DNA of 64,000 bases, taken from Nostocoides sp. F2B08 (GTDB lineage Bacteria > Actinomycetota > Actinomycetes > Actinomycetales > Dermatophilaceae). The notes beneath the pieces were generated by a model, which searched no databases, was not told where the DNA came from, and saw only the letters and a list, made by a program, of their open reading frames with translations. How positions within the stretch are numbered: position 1 is the stretch's first letter; every line of letters begins with the position of its first letter. Made by a program: the position numbers and the translations under genes. The DNA lies in the NCBI RefSeq assembly GCF_009184895.1, contig NZ_WESE01000006.1:501-64500 (forward strand). The letters run 5' to 3'. Positions 42,542-51,480 of the stretch are shown piece by piece.

Positions 42542-43804
42542 CTAGGGGTAGTGGCGGTCTCCGAGGCGGGGGAGGTTCATGTTGTCGATGCCGGCTGCCT
42601 GGTCCCGGTCGCGTTCGGCCTGAGTGCGGTCTTCGGGGGTGAGGCGGTTGCCGAGGTGGCCGTGCTCCACGAGGGTTGCCAGGACGTCCATGATGACGCG
42701 GGCGCCCAGGAGGGCGGTGATGTCGTTGTTGTCGTAGGGCGGTGAGATCTCGACCAGATCCATGCCGATGAGGCCTTCGCGTGCGGCGCGGCGCGCGGCC
42801 TGAAGGCCTTCGCGCGAGGTCATGCCGCCGGCGTCGGGGGTGCCGGTGCCGGGGGCGCAGCTGGGGTCGAAGACGTCGATGTCGAACGACAGGTAGACCG
42901 CGTCCGCGTCCTTCCAGGCGATCTCGAGGGCGACGTCCATGACGTCGTCGATACCGCGCTCGTCGACGTCGAACATGGTGATCACGGTGGTGTCCATGTC
43001 ATCTGCCACGTGGACCCCGGAGTGGTTGCCGATCCAGCCGCCGATGCCGATCTGGACCAGGTTGGTCGGTGGCACGTTGGACAGCTTGGTCGCGTGCGAC
43101 CAGTGCGTGGTGTGCATCCGCTCGTCCATGGTGCGATCAGCGGTGTCGATGTGGCGGTCGAAGTGGATGATGCCGAGCTTGCCGTCGACGTGCTTCGCCA
43201 GGGCCTTGGCGTCGGGGTACCCGATCGAGTGGTCTCCTCCGATGATCACCGGGAAGCAGCCCTTGTCGAGGATGTGGCTGATGCCGAGCTCCACCTGGTC
43301 GAAGGTCTTCTCGATGTTCGAGGGGATGACGAAGATGTCGCCCACGTCGCACATCCGCACCTCCTCGAGCAGGTCCATACCCAGGTCGGGGCTGTAGGCG
43401 TCGTACACCTTCGAGATGGTGCGCACCGCCTCCGGCCCGAAGCGGGTGCCGCTGCGGTACGTCGTGCCCATGTCGAAGGGGACCCCGACCACGGCGACGT
43501 CGTAGCCGCCGATGGTCTGCACGTCCTCCACATACGGCATCCGCGCAAAGGTCGGTATCCCGGCGAACTGCGGGTCCATGCCCCGCGAGAACAACGAAAT
43601 GTTCCGGTCCTGCACCGAGGGCGCCGCCTGTAACCCGAGGTCCAGTCCGCGCTCGACCCACTGCCGGCGAACCACCCCCGGGACGTCCCGCAACCGGCGA
43701 CGGGCGCGCATCCCCGACAGCGACTGCCGCCTCCCCCCATCAGCCGCCGGCGACTCACCTGTTCTCGAGCCTGGTGTCTCGGTGTTGTCGCGTCCTGGAC
43801 CCAT
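42542..43804 (-). CDS. ureohydrolase: guanidine hydrolase (GdmH)-like / agmatinase family
   Basis: 420 aa, ATG at 43804. Metal ligands of the arginase superfamily are complete: His192 (GGDHSIGYP), Asp216/His218/Asp220 (FDRHIDTAD) and Asp308/Asp310 (SFDIDVFD). The usual DAH is DRH, followed by TMDERMHTTHWSHATK and NLVQIGIGGW; with the N-terminal extension (LGLQAAPSVQDRNISLFSRG) these are features I associate with the nickel-dependent guanidine hydrolase branch rather than classical agmatinase. The loop DPSCAPGTGTPDAGG is, however, agmatinase-like, so substrate remains open. Either way it should release urea. No polyamine or urease genes are adjacent. No guanidine riboswitch was recognised upstream. 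Confidence 0.85.
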   Translation of the reverse strand: MGPGRDNTETPGSRTGESPAADGGRRQSLSGMRARRRLRDVPGVVRRQWVERGLDLGLQAAPSVQDRNISLFSRGMDPQFAGIPTFARMPYVEDVQTIGGYDVAVVGVPFDMGTTYRSGTRFGPEAVRTISKVYDAYSPDLGMDLLEEVRMCDVGDIFVIPSNIEKTFDQVELGISHILDKGCFPVIIGGDHSIGYPDAKALAKHVDGKLGIIHFDRHIDTADRTMDERMHTTHWSHATKLSNVPPTNLVQIGIGGWIGNHSGVHVADDMDTTVITMFDVDERGIDDVMDVALEIAWKDADAVYLSFDIDVFDPSCAPGTGTPDAGGMTSREGLQAARRAAREGLIGMDLVEISPPYDNNDITALLGARVIMDVLATLVEHGHLGNRLTPEDRTQAERDRDQAAGIDNMNLPRLGDRHYP

Positions 43805-44072
43805 GGCGACCGCCTTCGGTAGAAGTGTTGTCCAGGCTTAGCAGCCCCTATCGAACCAGTCAAGGAATCCCAGAACGACTTCAGCCACCCCCTGCAGCCA
43901 CAACCCACAGGACGACAGGACCCCGCGGTCGCCCCGATGCCCCGGCTCTCGGCGAAAGGAGGCATCTCGTCTCCGGCCGCCTCACACTAGCTCGTCCGTC
44001 GCGCGTCGAGGCGGTGCCTGACGAGTTGTCGTGTGCGATGACAAGATTGTCTGCGTGGCATCTGACACTCGA

Positions 44073-44399
44073 ATGGTGGCTTTGGGCTTTGGCAAGTTCG
44101 CGCGGGCCGACCGCATCTTCGCGCTTGAGCGAATCACCGGCGACGAACGCGGGGATGGGCGCCGCACTCGGGTCTGGATAGATGGAGTCGCCGAGCCCTT
44201 GACCGCCTCGAGGACCGAGGGCACCATCCTCCGTGACATGGGGCAGGAAGCGGCGATCGCTGGCCCTGAGCTCGATGAGGCCTTGGACTTGGCGGCGCGG
44301 CTAGCGGCGGCAGCGGATGCCGGCCGGGTGGACTTGAATGACCTTGGTCGTCGAGCGCGACGGCTGCTGGCCTCGACAACCGAGTTCTCTTCGTCATAG
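44073..44399 (+). CDS. RemA/DUF370-like putative DNA-binding regulator (copy 2, intact)
   Basis: 108 aa from the ATG at 44073, chosen because RemA-type proteins begin just before the GFG motif (MVALGFGKFARADRIFALE). A GTG at 44031 would add 14 residues. GDGRRTRVWIDGVAEPLTAS followed by RTEGTILRDM fits the DUF370 core (Gly-Arg-Arg-Thr-Arg then Ser-x4-Glu-x-Ile). RemA proteins form ring oligomers that bind DNA and, in Bacillus, activate matrix genes; the actinobacterial role is unknown. A Leu/Ala helical tail (ELDEALDLAARLAAAADAG) is extra. A damaged relative lies at 7,217 in the island. Family assignment is from memory. Confidence 0.6.
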   Translation: MVALGFGKFARADRIFALERITGDERGDGRRTRVWIDGVAEPLTASRTEGTILRDMGQEAAIAGPELDEALDLAARLAAAADAGRVDLNDLGRRARRLLASTTEFSSS

Positions 44400-44834
44400 C
44401 CGAGAGCGGGGACCGGGCAACCGAATCACCGGAGGCAGCGACGCCAAGTTCACGGTATTCGGCGTCACGTGTCACCCTCTGGCGCCTTATGGGCCCGCGG
44501 GGGCTCACAGGTCCAGCGGACTCCGCCAGGTGGCAATGTCTTTCCCATGACACGCAGGCGGTAAGGCGATCGCGAACATCTTGCGATGCACGGCGTTCCA
44601 TCACCTTGAGCCCGAGAACGATGACTGCCACGAGCGCGAGGGTCCCACCCAACATCTCGTGTCTGCCTCGACACCTACGACGTCCAGCCCACTTGGCCCG
44701 CCGCCGGGAACAGCGGTACTCAGCGAATTATCGGCTCCTGGGGCGTTCATCGGAATGCTTTCGCTCGACAATGCGCGAGCTTCACACAGGTCCCCGGCAA
44801 GCTCGACGGAACCGTTGCGGTCAGGTCCGTGGCC
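44400..44834. other. 435-bp stretch without a recognised gene
   Basis: Short open frames exist on both strands, but none has a ribosome site, family motif or codon pattern like neighbouring genes. It separates the RemA-like gene from the IS remnant and is probably part of the same accessory patch (about 43.98-45.03 kb) between the ureohydrolase and the cyclase gene. Confidence 0.45.
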
Positions 44835-45030
44835 TCGGCCGATAGCGAGCAACTCCGCGCCTTACGCGCGAAGACACTCCGGGTCGAGTTGAACACGATC
44901 CGACTCCACGACCCCCCTTTCCTGGAACTTCTCGTACAAGGTCCACAACTGGCGCCGCCGACCCGACCATCCACAACATTGACCGACCCGAATTCGTGCC
45001 ACCTTCATGATGCGGGACACTCGACAGCGG
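44835..45030 (+). mobile_element. 3' fragment of the same IS3-family element
   Basis: Aligns with 9,820-9,996: CGGGTCGAGTTGAACACGAT against CGCGTCGAGTTCAACAAGAT, then GACCGACCCGAATTCGTGCC shared exactly, then GCGGGACA and TCGACAGCG. It encodes only the last 50 or so transposase residues (VELNTIRLHDPPF, then WNFSYKVHNW), with frame breaks. This copy keeps the TGG Trp codon that is TGA in the island copy. A dead remnant, no longer mobile. Confidence 0.75.
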
Positions 45031-45055
45031 CTCCGGGGTCGAGCATCATCGGTGC

Positions 45056-48000
45056 ATGTCCGTGAACGGCCCGGCCGGTGAGCTGGACGCTCTGGACCAG
45101 GGAATCGCCGCCCTCGAGCGTCAGCGCGAGACGCTGGGCGACTCGGTCGTCGACGCGGCGCTGCGGCCTCTGTTGCAGCGACGGGAGCGGCTTTCCGCGC
45201 ATCCCGGGGACCGGCGCAAGCTGGTCACGGTCCTGTTCAGCGACCTGGTCGACTCCACGCCGCTGACCGCTGCCTTGGGGGACGAGGCCATGCGGGAGCT
45301 GATGGGACGCTACTTCGGGCTCTGGCGCGAGGCGGTCGAGGCGCAGGGAGGGCACGTCTTGAAGTTCATCGGGGACGCCGTGGTCGGCGTCTTCGGCATG
45401 GACCGGGCCCGTGAGGACGACCCCCACCGAGCCGTGCGGGCCGCCGTATCGGTACAGCCCGATCTCGCCCGCCTGGCCGATGAGGTGCGTACCGAGCACG
45501 GGCAGGCGCTACGCACCCGCGTGGGCATCGACACCGGCGACGTGGTGCTGGGCAGCTTCGACGAGCGGGGGGACGGGGACGTCGTCGTGGTCGGTGCGAC
45601 GGTCAACCGCGCGGCCCGCCTGCAGACGGCTGCCCCACCCGACGGCATCCTGCTGTCCTCGGCGACGGCCAGGCACGTGCGTGGCTCATTCGGTCTCCAG
45701 GACCATGGCGAACTCGACCTCAAGGGTCTGGACCGTCCGGTGCGGACCTACCTCGTCCACTCGGCCGCAGAGTCTGGGTTCTGGAGCACGGCGCGAGGGT
45801 TGGAGGGGGTCTCGACACGAACCATCGGGCGGGACGTCGAGCTGAAGCTGCTCGCCAAGCTGTTCGAGGACACGGTCGAGGAGCGGGCCTCACGCGTTGT
45901 GACAGTGGTGGGTGACGCCGGCATCGGCAAATCGCGCCTCCTGGCCGACCTCGAGGCCTGGCTGGCGAGCCTGCCCGACACCGTCTGGCTGCTCAGGGGC
46001 CGCGCCGACCCCTCTGCCGACGGCATGCCGCACGGCCTCGTGCGGTCCGCATTCGCCGAACGCTTCTCGATCCAGGACACTGACCCTCCCGCCGAGGTCC
46101 TGGAGAAGTGGCACAAAGGCATGGCTGCGATGTCGGCGGGTGCAGTGAGCGGAGCGGAGGACCTGATCGGCTGGCTCGGATTCACCACGACGGACACCTC
46201 GGCCACAGACACCGCGCCTCTCGATCCTGCAGCCCTGCAGCATCGCGCGTGGTCGGCACTGGACGCCACCATGCGTGCGATGTGCGATGAAGCCCCGGTG
46301 GTGCTGCTGTTGGAGGATCTGCACTGGGCCGACCGCCCCGTTCTCGACCTGCTCATCGACGTGCAGGCCCGGCCTCGCGCATACCCGTTGCTCGTCGTCG
46401 CCACGGCGCGGCCGACCCTGCTCGAGCAACACCCGCACTGGGGGGAGGGACTGTCTGGCCACCGCGAGGTGCGGCTCCAGCCGCTCTCGCGACGAGAGGC
46501 AGGTCTGCTGGTATCCGAGATCCTCCATGAACTCGAGACCGTCCCCGACTGGGTCCGAGAGGTCGTCGTCGACGCGACCGAGGGCAATCCGTTCTTCGTC
46601 GAGGAGGTCATCGCCTGGTTCGTCGACACCGGGACCATCGGCACAGGTCCCGGGGGATGGACCGTCCTCCCCTCCCCGCCGAACGCCGCGGCCGTACCGG
46701 GCACTCTCCGCGCCGTGCTGGAGGCGCGGCTCGACACGCTGTCTCGCTCGGAACGGGACCTCGTCGACCGGGCCAGCGTCATCGGTCGAGTCTTCTGGGA
46801 CGCCGCCGTGGCACACCTCGCCGAGGGGTTGCCGGCGCCATCGGCCCAGGCCTACGACGCCCTTCGTCGGCGCGAGGTCGTGCATCAGCGTCCGTCGTCG
46901 GCCTTCGCGCACGCGCACGAGTTCGCCTTCCGACATGCCCTGCTGCGTGACGTCGCCTACGACGGCCTGCTCAGCCCGGTGCGCCGCACCTACCACGCGA
47001 GAGCCGCTGCCTGGGTGCTCGAGACCGCGCGAGCCAGTGGGCGACTGGACGAGCATGCCGGCACTGTCGCCCAACACCTGCTCGCCGCCGGCGAGGAGGA
47101 GGCTGCGGCACCGTGGCTGCTGAGCGCCGCTCGGCACGCGGCCCGCACATACGCCAACGACGAGGCGCTCACGCTTCTCGACCGGGCCGCCGCGGGCACC
47201 CGCGACGACCTGCGCTTCGAGGTTCTTCTCGAGAAGGAGCGCGTGCTCGACCGGACCGGGCGGCGTGACGAGCAACGGGCCGTGCTGGACAGCCTCGTCG
47301 AGGCGGCCGGCGACGACCTGGGACGCAGGGCGAAGGTGCTCCTGGTGCGAGGACGGTGGCTGTTCTTCCATGCCGAGTACGCAGACGCCGTCCGGGTCTC
47401 CTCAGAGGCGGCCGCCCTCGCGGAGAAGGCCGGGCTGCGCACTGACGAGGTCGAGGCGTGGATCATGGGAGGCCGCTCGCTCGCGTTCGCCAGCGAGCAC
47501 CTGAAGGCCCGGCGTCATCTGCAGGCGGCACTGGACATGGCCAGGGAGGCCGGCACGATGCGACAGGTCGGCGAGACGCTCCGTCTGTTGGGAGTCGTCG
47601 CGACGAACCTGCACGAGGAGCGGTTGGCAGTCGACCTGCTCGAGGAGTCCGCAGACGCCTTTCGGCAGGTGCGTGACGAGGAGGGTCAGGCACTCGTCAG
47701 CGGCCAGCTCGCTGCGGTGCACATGCTGGCCGGTCGGATGGAGGAGGCCAAGGTGCATTCAGAAGCGGCTCTCGCGGTCTTCACCGCCAACGGGCACCTC
47801 CTGCGCCAGGGCATCGTGCTGGGCAACCTCAACAGCATCGCGCTGGACACCGGGCGCCTCGATGAGGCGCTCGTCACCGCCGTCCGGGCCGTGGAGCTGA
47901 GCGAGAGGGTGGAGGACTTCGAAGGCATCGTCTCGTCCCTTCAGCGCCTCGGTGAAGCCGAGCGCCTCACCGGTGCCGGGACGACAGCGCGCGAGCACCT

Positions 48001-48613
48001 CGAGCGCGCAGTTCAGTTGGGGCGCCAGCACTCGCTGCACTACTTCGTCTGCCATGCGCTCGCGTCGCTGAGCGCCCTGGCGCTCGATGAGTCCCGCCCC
48101 GCCGACGCTCTGTCCCTCGCAGAGGAGGCGCGCGCGTCGGCGACGTTGAGCGACATCCCGCTCGCGATCGCGAAGTCGGACATCGCCCTCGGGCTCGCCG
48201 CTCTTGCTACCGGCGACACACAGACGGCCGTGCATGCTCTCACCGCGGCGTCGGACCGGACCCGGCTGCTGGGCGTGGCCACCGAGACTGTTCAGAGCGA
48301 GGCGTTCCTGGCCGATGCGTTGGCCACGGCCACTCGCGTTGAGGAGGCGCGGGCCTTGGCTCGCAAAGCGTTCGTCGCGATGGGACCCAATGGTCCCGAA
48401 CCGTGTGGAGAGCCGCACCCCGGACGCGCCCTAATCGCCTGCCACCGAGCCCTGGAGGCTCTGGGCGACCCGTGGGCCCGGGAGGTGCCGGTGGTCGCAG
48501 CCCGCTTTCTGACCCGGCGGGCCGCGCTTGTCGAGGACGCCGCCGTCCGAGAACGGTTCCTCCAGATCCCGGACTGCCGTGCGTTGGCGGAGCTCGCCGG
48601 CGCCGCCGGGTGA
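45056..48613 (+). CDS. class III nucleotidyl cyclase - ATPase - TPR regulator
   Basis: 1185 aa. Residues about 55-220 are a class III adenylate/guanylate cyclase domain: KLVTVLFSDLVDSTPLTAAL and LKFIGDAVVGVFGMDRARED hold the two metal-binding Asp residues, with VNRAARLQTAAPPDGILLS near the end. An AAA/STAND-type ATPase follows, with Walker A GDAGIGKSRLL near 285 and Walker B VVLLLEDLHWAD near 415. From about 690 to the end are TPR-like helical repeats. The layout is that of large actinobacterial signal-transduction cyclases; it makes cAMP or is a pseudo-cyclase sensor. No HTH is visible. Monocistronic; its ATG begins 26 bp after the IS fragment, so its original promoter may have been altered. 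Confidence 0.87.
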   Translation: MSVNGPAGELDALDQGIAALERQRETLGDSVVDAALRPLLQRRERLSAHPGDRRKLVTVLFSDLVDSTPLTAALGDEAMRELMGRYFGLWREAVEAQGGHVLKFIGDAVVGVFGMDRAREDDPHRAVRAAVSVQPDLARLADEVRTEHGQALRTRVGIDTGDVVLGSFDERGDGDVVVVGATVNRAARLQTAAPPDGILLSSATARHVRGSFGLQDHGELDLKGLDRPVRTYLVHSAAESGFWSTARGLEGVSTRTIGRDVELKLLAKLFEDTVEERASRVVTVVGDAGIGKSRLLADLEAWLASLPDTVWLLRGRADPSADGMPHGLVRSAFAERFSIQDTDPPAEVLEKWHKGMAAMSAGAVSGAEDLIGWLGFTTTDTSATDTAPLDPAALQHRAWSALDATMRAMCDEAPVVLLLEDLHWADRPVLDLLIDVQARPRAYPLLVVATARPTLLEQHPHWGEGLSGHREVRLQPLSRREAGLLVSEILHELETVPDWVREVVVDATEGNPFFVEEVIAWFVDTGTIGTGPGGWTVLPSPPNAAAVPGTLRAVLEARLDTLSRSERDLVDRASVIGRVFWDAAVAHLAEGLPAPSAQAYDALRRREVVHQRPSSAFAHAHEFAFRHALLRDVAYDGLLSPVRRTYHARAAAWVLETARASGRLDEHAGTVAQHLLAAGEEEAAAPWLLSAARHAARTYANDEALTLLDRAAAGTRDDLRFEVLLEKERVLDRTGRRDEQRAVLDSLVEAAGDDLGRRAKVLLVRGRWLFFHAEYADAVRVSSEAAALAEKAGLRTDEVEAWIMGGRSLAFASEHLKARRHLQAALDMAREAGTMRQVGETLRLLGVVATNLHEERLAVDLLEESADAFRQVRDEEGQALVSGQLAAVHMLAGRMEEAKVHSEAALAVFTANGHLLRQGIVLGNLNSIALDTGRLDEALVTAVRAVELSERVEDFEGIVSSLQRLGEAERLTGAGTTAREHLERAVQLGRQHSLHYFVCHALASLSALALDESRPADALSLAEEARASATLSDIPLAIAKSDIALGLAALATGDTQTAVHALTAASDRTRLLGVATETVQSEAFLADALATATRVEEARALARKAFVAMGPNGPEPCGEPHPGRALIACHRALEALGDPWAREVPVVAARFLTRRAALVEDAAVRERFLQIPDCRALAELAGAAG

Positions 48614-48667
48614 TTCGTCTCGCTCGATCCGGCGGGTCGTCGCACAGCCGGCCTCCGCCGTCACGGT

Positions 48668-48700
48668 TCATCCGCCCCCGGCGCACATGGGGGCGGATGA
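48668..48700. terminator. terminator hairpin between cyclase gene and ppdK
   Basis: A perfect 12-bp stem, TCATCCGCCCCC with GGGGGCGGATGA, around a nine-base loop. It lies between two converging genes and can stop both transcripts. Confidence 0.8.
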
Positions 48701-48739
48701 GGTTCGTGGCGGTGCCGGGTGACGCCCGATGCCGGCAGC

Positions 48740-51427
48740 TCAGGCGGTCGCGTCCTCCCGCTCCAACCTCGCGCGGGCGGCCTCTAGGCGGGCGACGGGC
48801 ACCCGGAACGGCGAGCAGGACACGTAGTCCAGGCCCCGCTCCTCGAAGAAGTGCACCGACTCGGGGTCGCCTCCGTGCTCCCCGCACACGCCGACCTTGA
48901 GGTTCGGCTTGGTGCGCCGGCCCTCGTCGGTGCCGATCCGCACGAGCCGGCCGACACCGTCGCGGTCGATGGTCTCGAACGGCGAGACCCCGAGGATGCC
49001 GGCGTCGAGGTACTGCGAGAAGAAGCTCGACTCGACGTCGTCGCGGGAGAACCCCCACGTCGTCTGGGTGAGGTCGTTGGTGCCGAAGGAGAAGAAGTCC
49101 GCGGCCTGGGCGATCTCGCCCGCGGTCAGGGCCGCGCGGGGCAGCTCGATCATGGTGCCGACGAGGTGGTCGAGGTGGACCGAGTGCTTGAGTCGTGCCT
49201 CGTGGGCCGCCTCGGCGATCTCCTCCTTGATGTTGCGGAGCTCCTCCACGGCGCCGACGAGCGGGACCATGATCTCGGGATGGGCCGACCCGCCCTGCTC
49301 GGTGATGATGGCGGCGGCCTCCAGGATCGCCTGGGCCTGCATCTCGAACAGGCCGGGGATGGCGATGCCGAGGCGGACGCCGCGCAGTCCGAGCATGGGG
49401 TTCTGCTCGTGGTGCTGCTGGACGGCGACGAGGAGCTGGGTGTCCTTGTCGATCTCGTGGCCGGTGGCCTTGGCCAGCGCGACCTTGACCGAGAGGTCGG
49501 TGAGGTCGGGCAGGAACTCGTGCAACGGCGGGTCGAGGAGCCGGATCGTCACGGGCAGACCCTCCATCGCCCGGAAGAGCTCGACGAAGTCCGCGCGCTG
49601 CAGGGGGAGCAGCTCCTCGAAGACCGCATGCCGGGCCTCGTCGGTCTCGGCGAGGATGAGGTGCTCGACGTGCTCGCGACGCTCACCGAGGAACATGTGC
49701 TCGGTCCGGCACAGCCCGATGCCCTCGGCTCCGAACCGCCGAGCACGCGCAGCGTCCTCTGCGGTGTCGGCGTTGGCCCGCACCCGCATCCGGCGGCGGG
49801 CGTCGGCGATCGTCATGATGCGGTGCACGGCCGAGACGAGGGGGTGGTCCTCGTCCGGCTCGATCTCGCCCTCGAAGTACTGCACGACGGGTGAGGCCGT
49901 GACCGGCACCTCCCCGGCGAAGATCTCGCCGGTGCTTCCGTCGATCGAGATGACGTCGCCCTCGAAGATCTTCGTGCCGTTGGGGGTCGTGAAGCACCTG
50001 GTCTTGGTGTCGACGTCGAGCGCCTCGGCGCCGCACACACAGGTGCGGCCCATCCCGCGGGCGACGACGGCAGCGTGGGAGGTCTTGCCGCCGCGGCTCG
50101 TGAGGATGCCGGTGGCCGCGACCATGCCGTGCAGGTCGTCGGGGTTTGTCTCGCGACGGATGAGGATGACCGCCTCGCCCGCCTCGGCGCGCCGCACGGC
50201 GGTCTCGGAGTCGAAGACGGCGCGACCGACCGCTGCTCCCGGTGACGCGCTCATCCCGGTGGCGAGCAGGGCGCGCTCGCCCGTGGTCTCGAAGTGCGGG
50301 AACATGAGCTGGGCAAGCTGGTCGCCGGTGACCCGCTGCAGTGCCTCCTCCTCGCTGATCGTCCCGTCGTCGAGCAGGTCGACGGCGATGCGGAACGCGG
50401 CCGCCGCCGTGCGCTTGCCGACGCGGGTCTGGAGCATCCAGAGCCGGCCGTCCTCGATCGTGAACTCGATGTCGCACATGTCGCGGTAGTGCTTCTCGAG
50501 GCGGTCCATGATGGCGAGCAGCTCGTCGTAGGACGTCTTGTCGAGCTCCTCGAGCTCGTGCAGGGAGAGGGTGTTGCGGATCCCTGCGACGACGTCCTCA
50601 CCCTGGGCGTTGGGCAGGTAGTCGCCGTAGACGCCCTGCTGGCCGGTCGCCGGGTCGCGCGTGAAGGCGACACCCGAGCCCGACGTCGAGCCGCGGTTGC
50701 CGAAGGCCATCGCCTGGACGTTGACCGCGGTCCCGAGGTCCGTCGGTATGCGCTCGCGGCGGCGGTAGAGGACGGCCCGGTCGGCGTTCCACGAGCGGAA
50801 GACGGCGACGACCGCCTCGCGGAGCTGCTCGCGGGGGTCCTGGGGGAACGGGGCACCGGAGTCGGCCTCGATGATCGCCTGGAAACGCCGGGTGAGCTCG
50901 CGCAGGTCCCCGGCGTCGAGATCGACGTCGGCCGTGACCCCCCTGGCCTCCTTGATCCGGTCCATCGCGCCTTCGAAGTGCTCGCCGTCCAGTGCGAGCA
51001 CGGTCTTGCCGAACATCTGCACCAGGCGCCGGTAGCTGTCCCACGCGAACCTCGGGTTGCCCGTCTGAAACGCCAGACCTTCGACCGAGTCGTCGTTGAG
51101 GCCGATGTTGAGGACGGTCTCCATCATCCCCGGCATCGAGAACTTCGCACCCGACCGGACCGAGACGAGGAGCGGGTCGACGGCGTCGCCGAGACTGCGA
51201 CCCATCGCCTTCTCGAGGGCGGCCACATGGTCGTCGATCTCGGCCTCGAGGCTCTCCGGAACCGCTCCGTCGGCGAGGTAGGCGCGGCAGGCCTCGGTGG
51301 TGATCGTGAAGCCGGGTGGGACGGGGATGCCGAGGTTCGTCATCTCGGCGAGGTTGGCGCCCTTGCCGCCGAGGAGGTCCTTGTCCTCCATGCTGCCTTC
51401 GGTGAAGTCGTAGACGTAGCGGCTCAT
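48740..51427 (-). CDS. ppdK: pyruvate, phosphate dikinase
   Basis: 895 aa; ATG at 51427 behind AGGAGG. It interconverts pyruvate + ATP + Pi and PEP + AMP + PPi. N-terminal ATP-grasp domain (about 1-340; LLGGKGANLAEMTNLGIPVP, SVRSGAKFSMPGMMETVLNI), central phosphohistidine domain with His451 in GGKTSHAAVVARGMG, and C-terminal PEP/pyruvate TIM barrel (FGAEGIGLCRTEHMF, MIELPRAALTAGEIA, FFSFGTNDLTQTTWG, GVCGEHGGDP). All catalytic segments are intact. In this genome it pairs with pyruvate carboxylase as a PEP-forming route. A palindromic site lies 36 bp upstream of the start codon. Confidence 0.97.
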   Translation of the reverse strand: MSRYVYDFTEGSMEDKDLLGGKGANLAEMTNLGIPVPPGFTITTEACRAYLADGAVPESLEAEIDDHVAALEKAMGRSLGDAVDPLLVSVRSGAKFSMPGMMETVLNIGLNDDSVEGLAFQTGNPRFAWDSYRRLVQMFGKTVLALDGEHFEGAMDRIKEARGVTADVDLDAGDLRELTRRFQAIIEADSGAPFPQDPREQLREAVVAVFRSWNADRAVLYRRRERIPTDLGTAVNVQAMAFGNRGSTSGSGVAFTRDPATGQQGVYGDYLPNAQGEDVVAGIRNTLSLHELEELDKTSYDELLAIMDRLEKHYRDMCDIEFTIEDGRLWMLQTRVGKRTAAAAFRIAVDLLDDGTISEEEALQRVTGDQLAQLMFPHFETTGERALLATGMSASPGAAVGRAVFDSETAVRRAEAGEAVILIRRETNPDDLHGMVAATGILTSRGGKTSHAAVVARGMGRTCVCGAEALDVDTKTRCFTTPNGTKIFEGDVISIDGSTGEIFAGEVPVTASPVVQYFEGEIEPDEDHPLVSAVHRIMTIADARRRMRVRANADTAEDAARARRFGAEGIGLCRTEHMFLGERREHVEHLILAETDEARHAVFEELLPLQRADFVELFRAMEGLPVTIRLLDPPLHEFLPDLTDLSVKVALAKATGHEIDKDTQLLVAVQQHHEQNPMLGLRGVRLGIAIPGLFEMQAQAILEAAAIITEQGGSAHPEIMVPLVGAVEELRNIKEEIAEAAHEARLKHSVHLDHLVGTMIELPRAALTAGEIAQAADFFSFGTNDLTQTTWGFSRDDVESSFFSQYLDAGILGVSPFETIDRDGVGRLVRIGTDEGRRTKPNLKVGVCGEHGGDPESVHFFEERGLDYVSCSPFRVPVARLEAARARLEREDATA

Positions 51428-51462
51428 CGCCAGCCCTCCTCAGGGGTGCTGCAGGACTTTGG

Positions 51463-51479
51463 TACTACACATAGTAGTA
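51463..51479. promoter_or_regulatory. palindromic operator-like site upstream of ppdK
   Basis: TACTAC-ACATA-GTAGTA is a perfect inverted repeat with a five-base spacer, placed 36 bp before the ppdK ATG in an AT-rich island of otherwise very GC-rich DNA. Read toward ppdK it also offers TACTAT/TATGTG -10-like hexamers. A dimeric repressor or activator site is likely; the protein is unknown. Confidence 0.55.
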
Positions 51480-51480
51480 G

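Noticed and set aside
43805-43980. Guanidine riboswitch upstream of the ureohydrolase
   Set aside because: I could not find the conserved guanidine-I, -II or -III core sequences in the leader.
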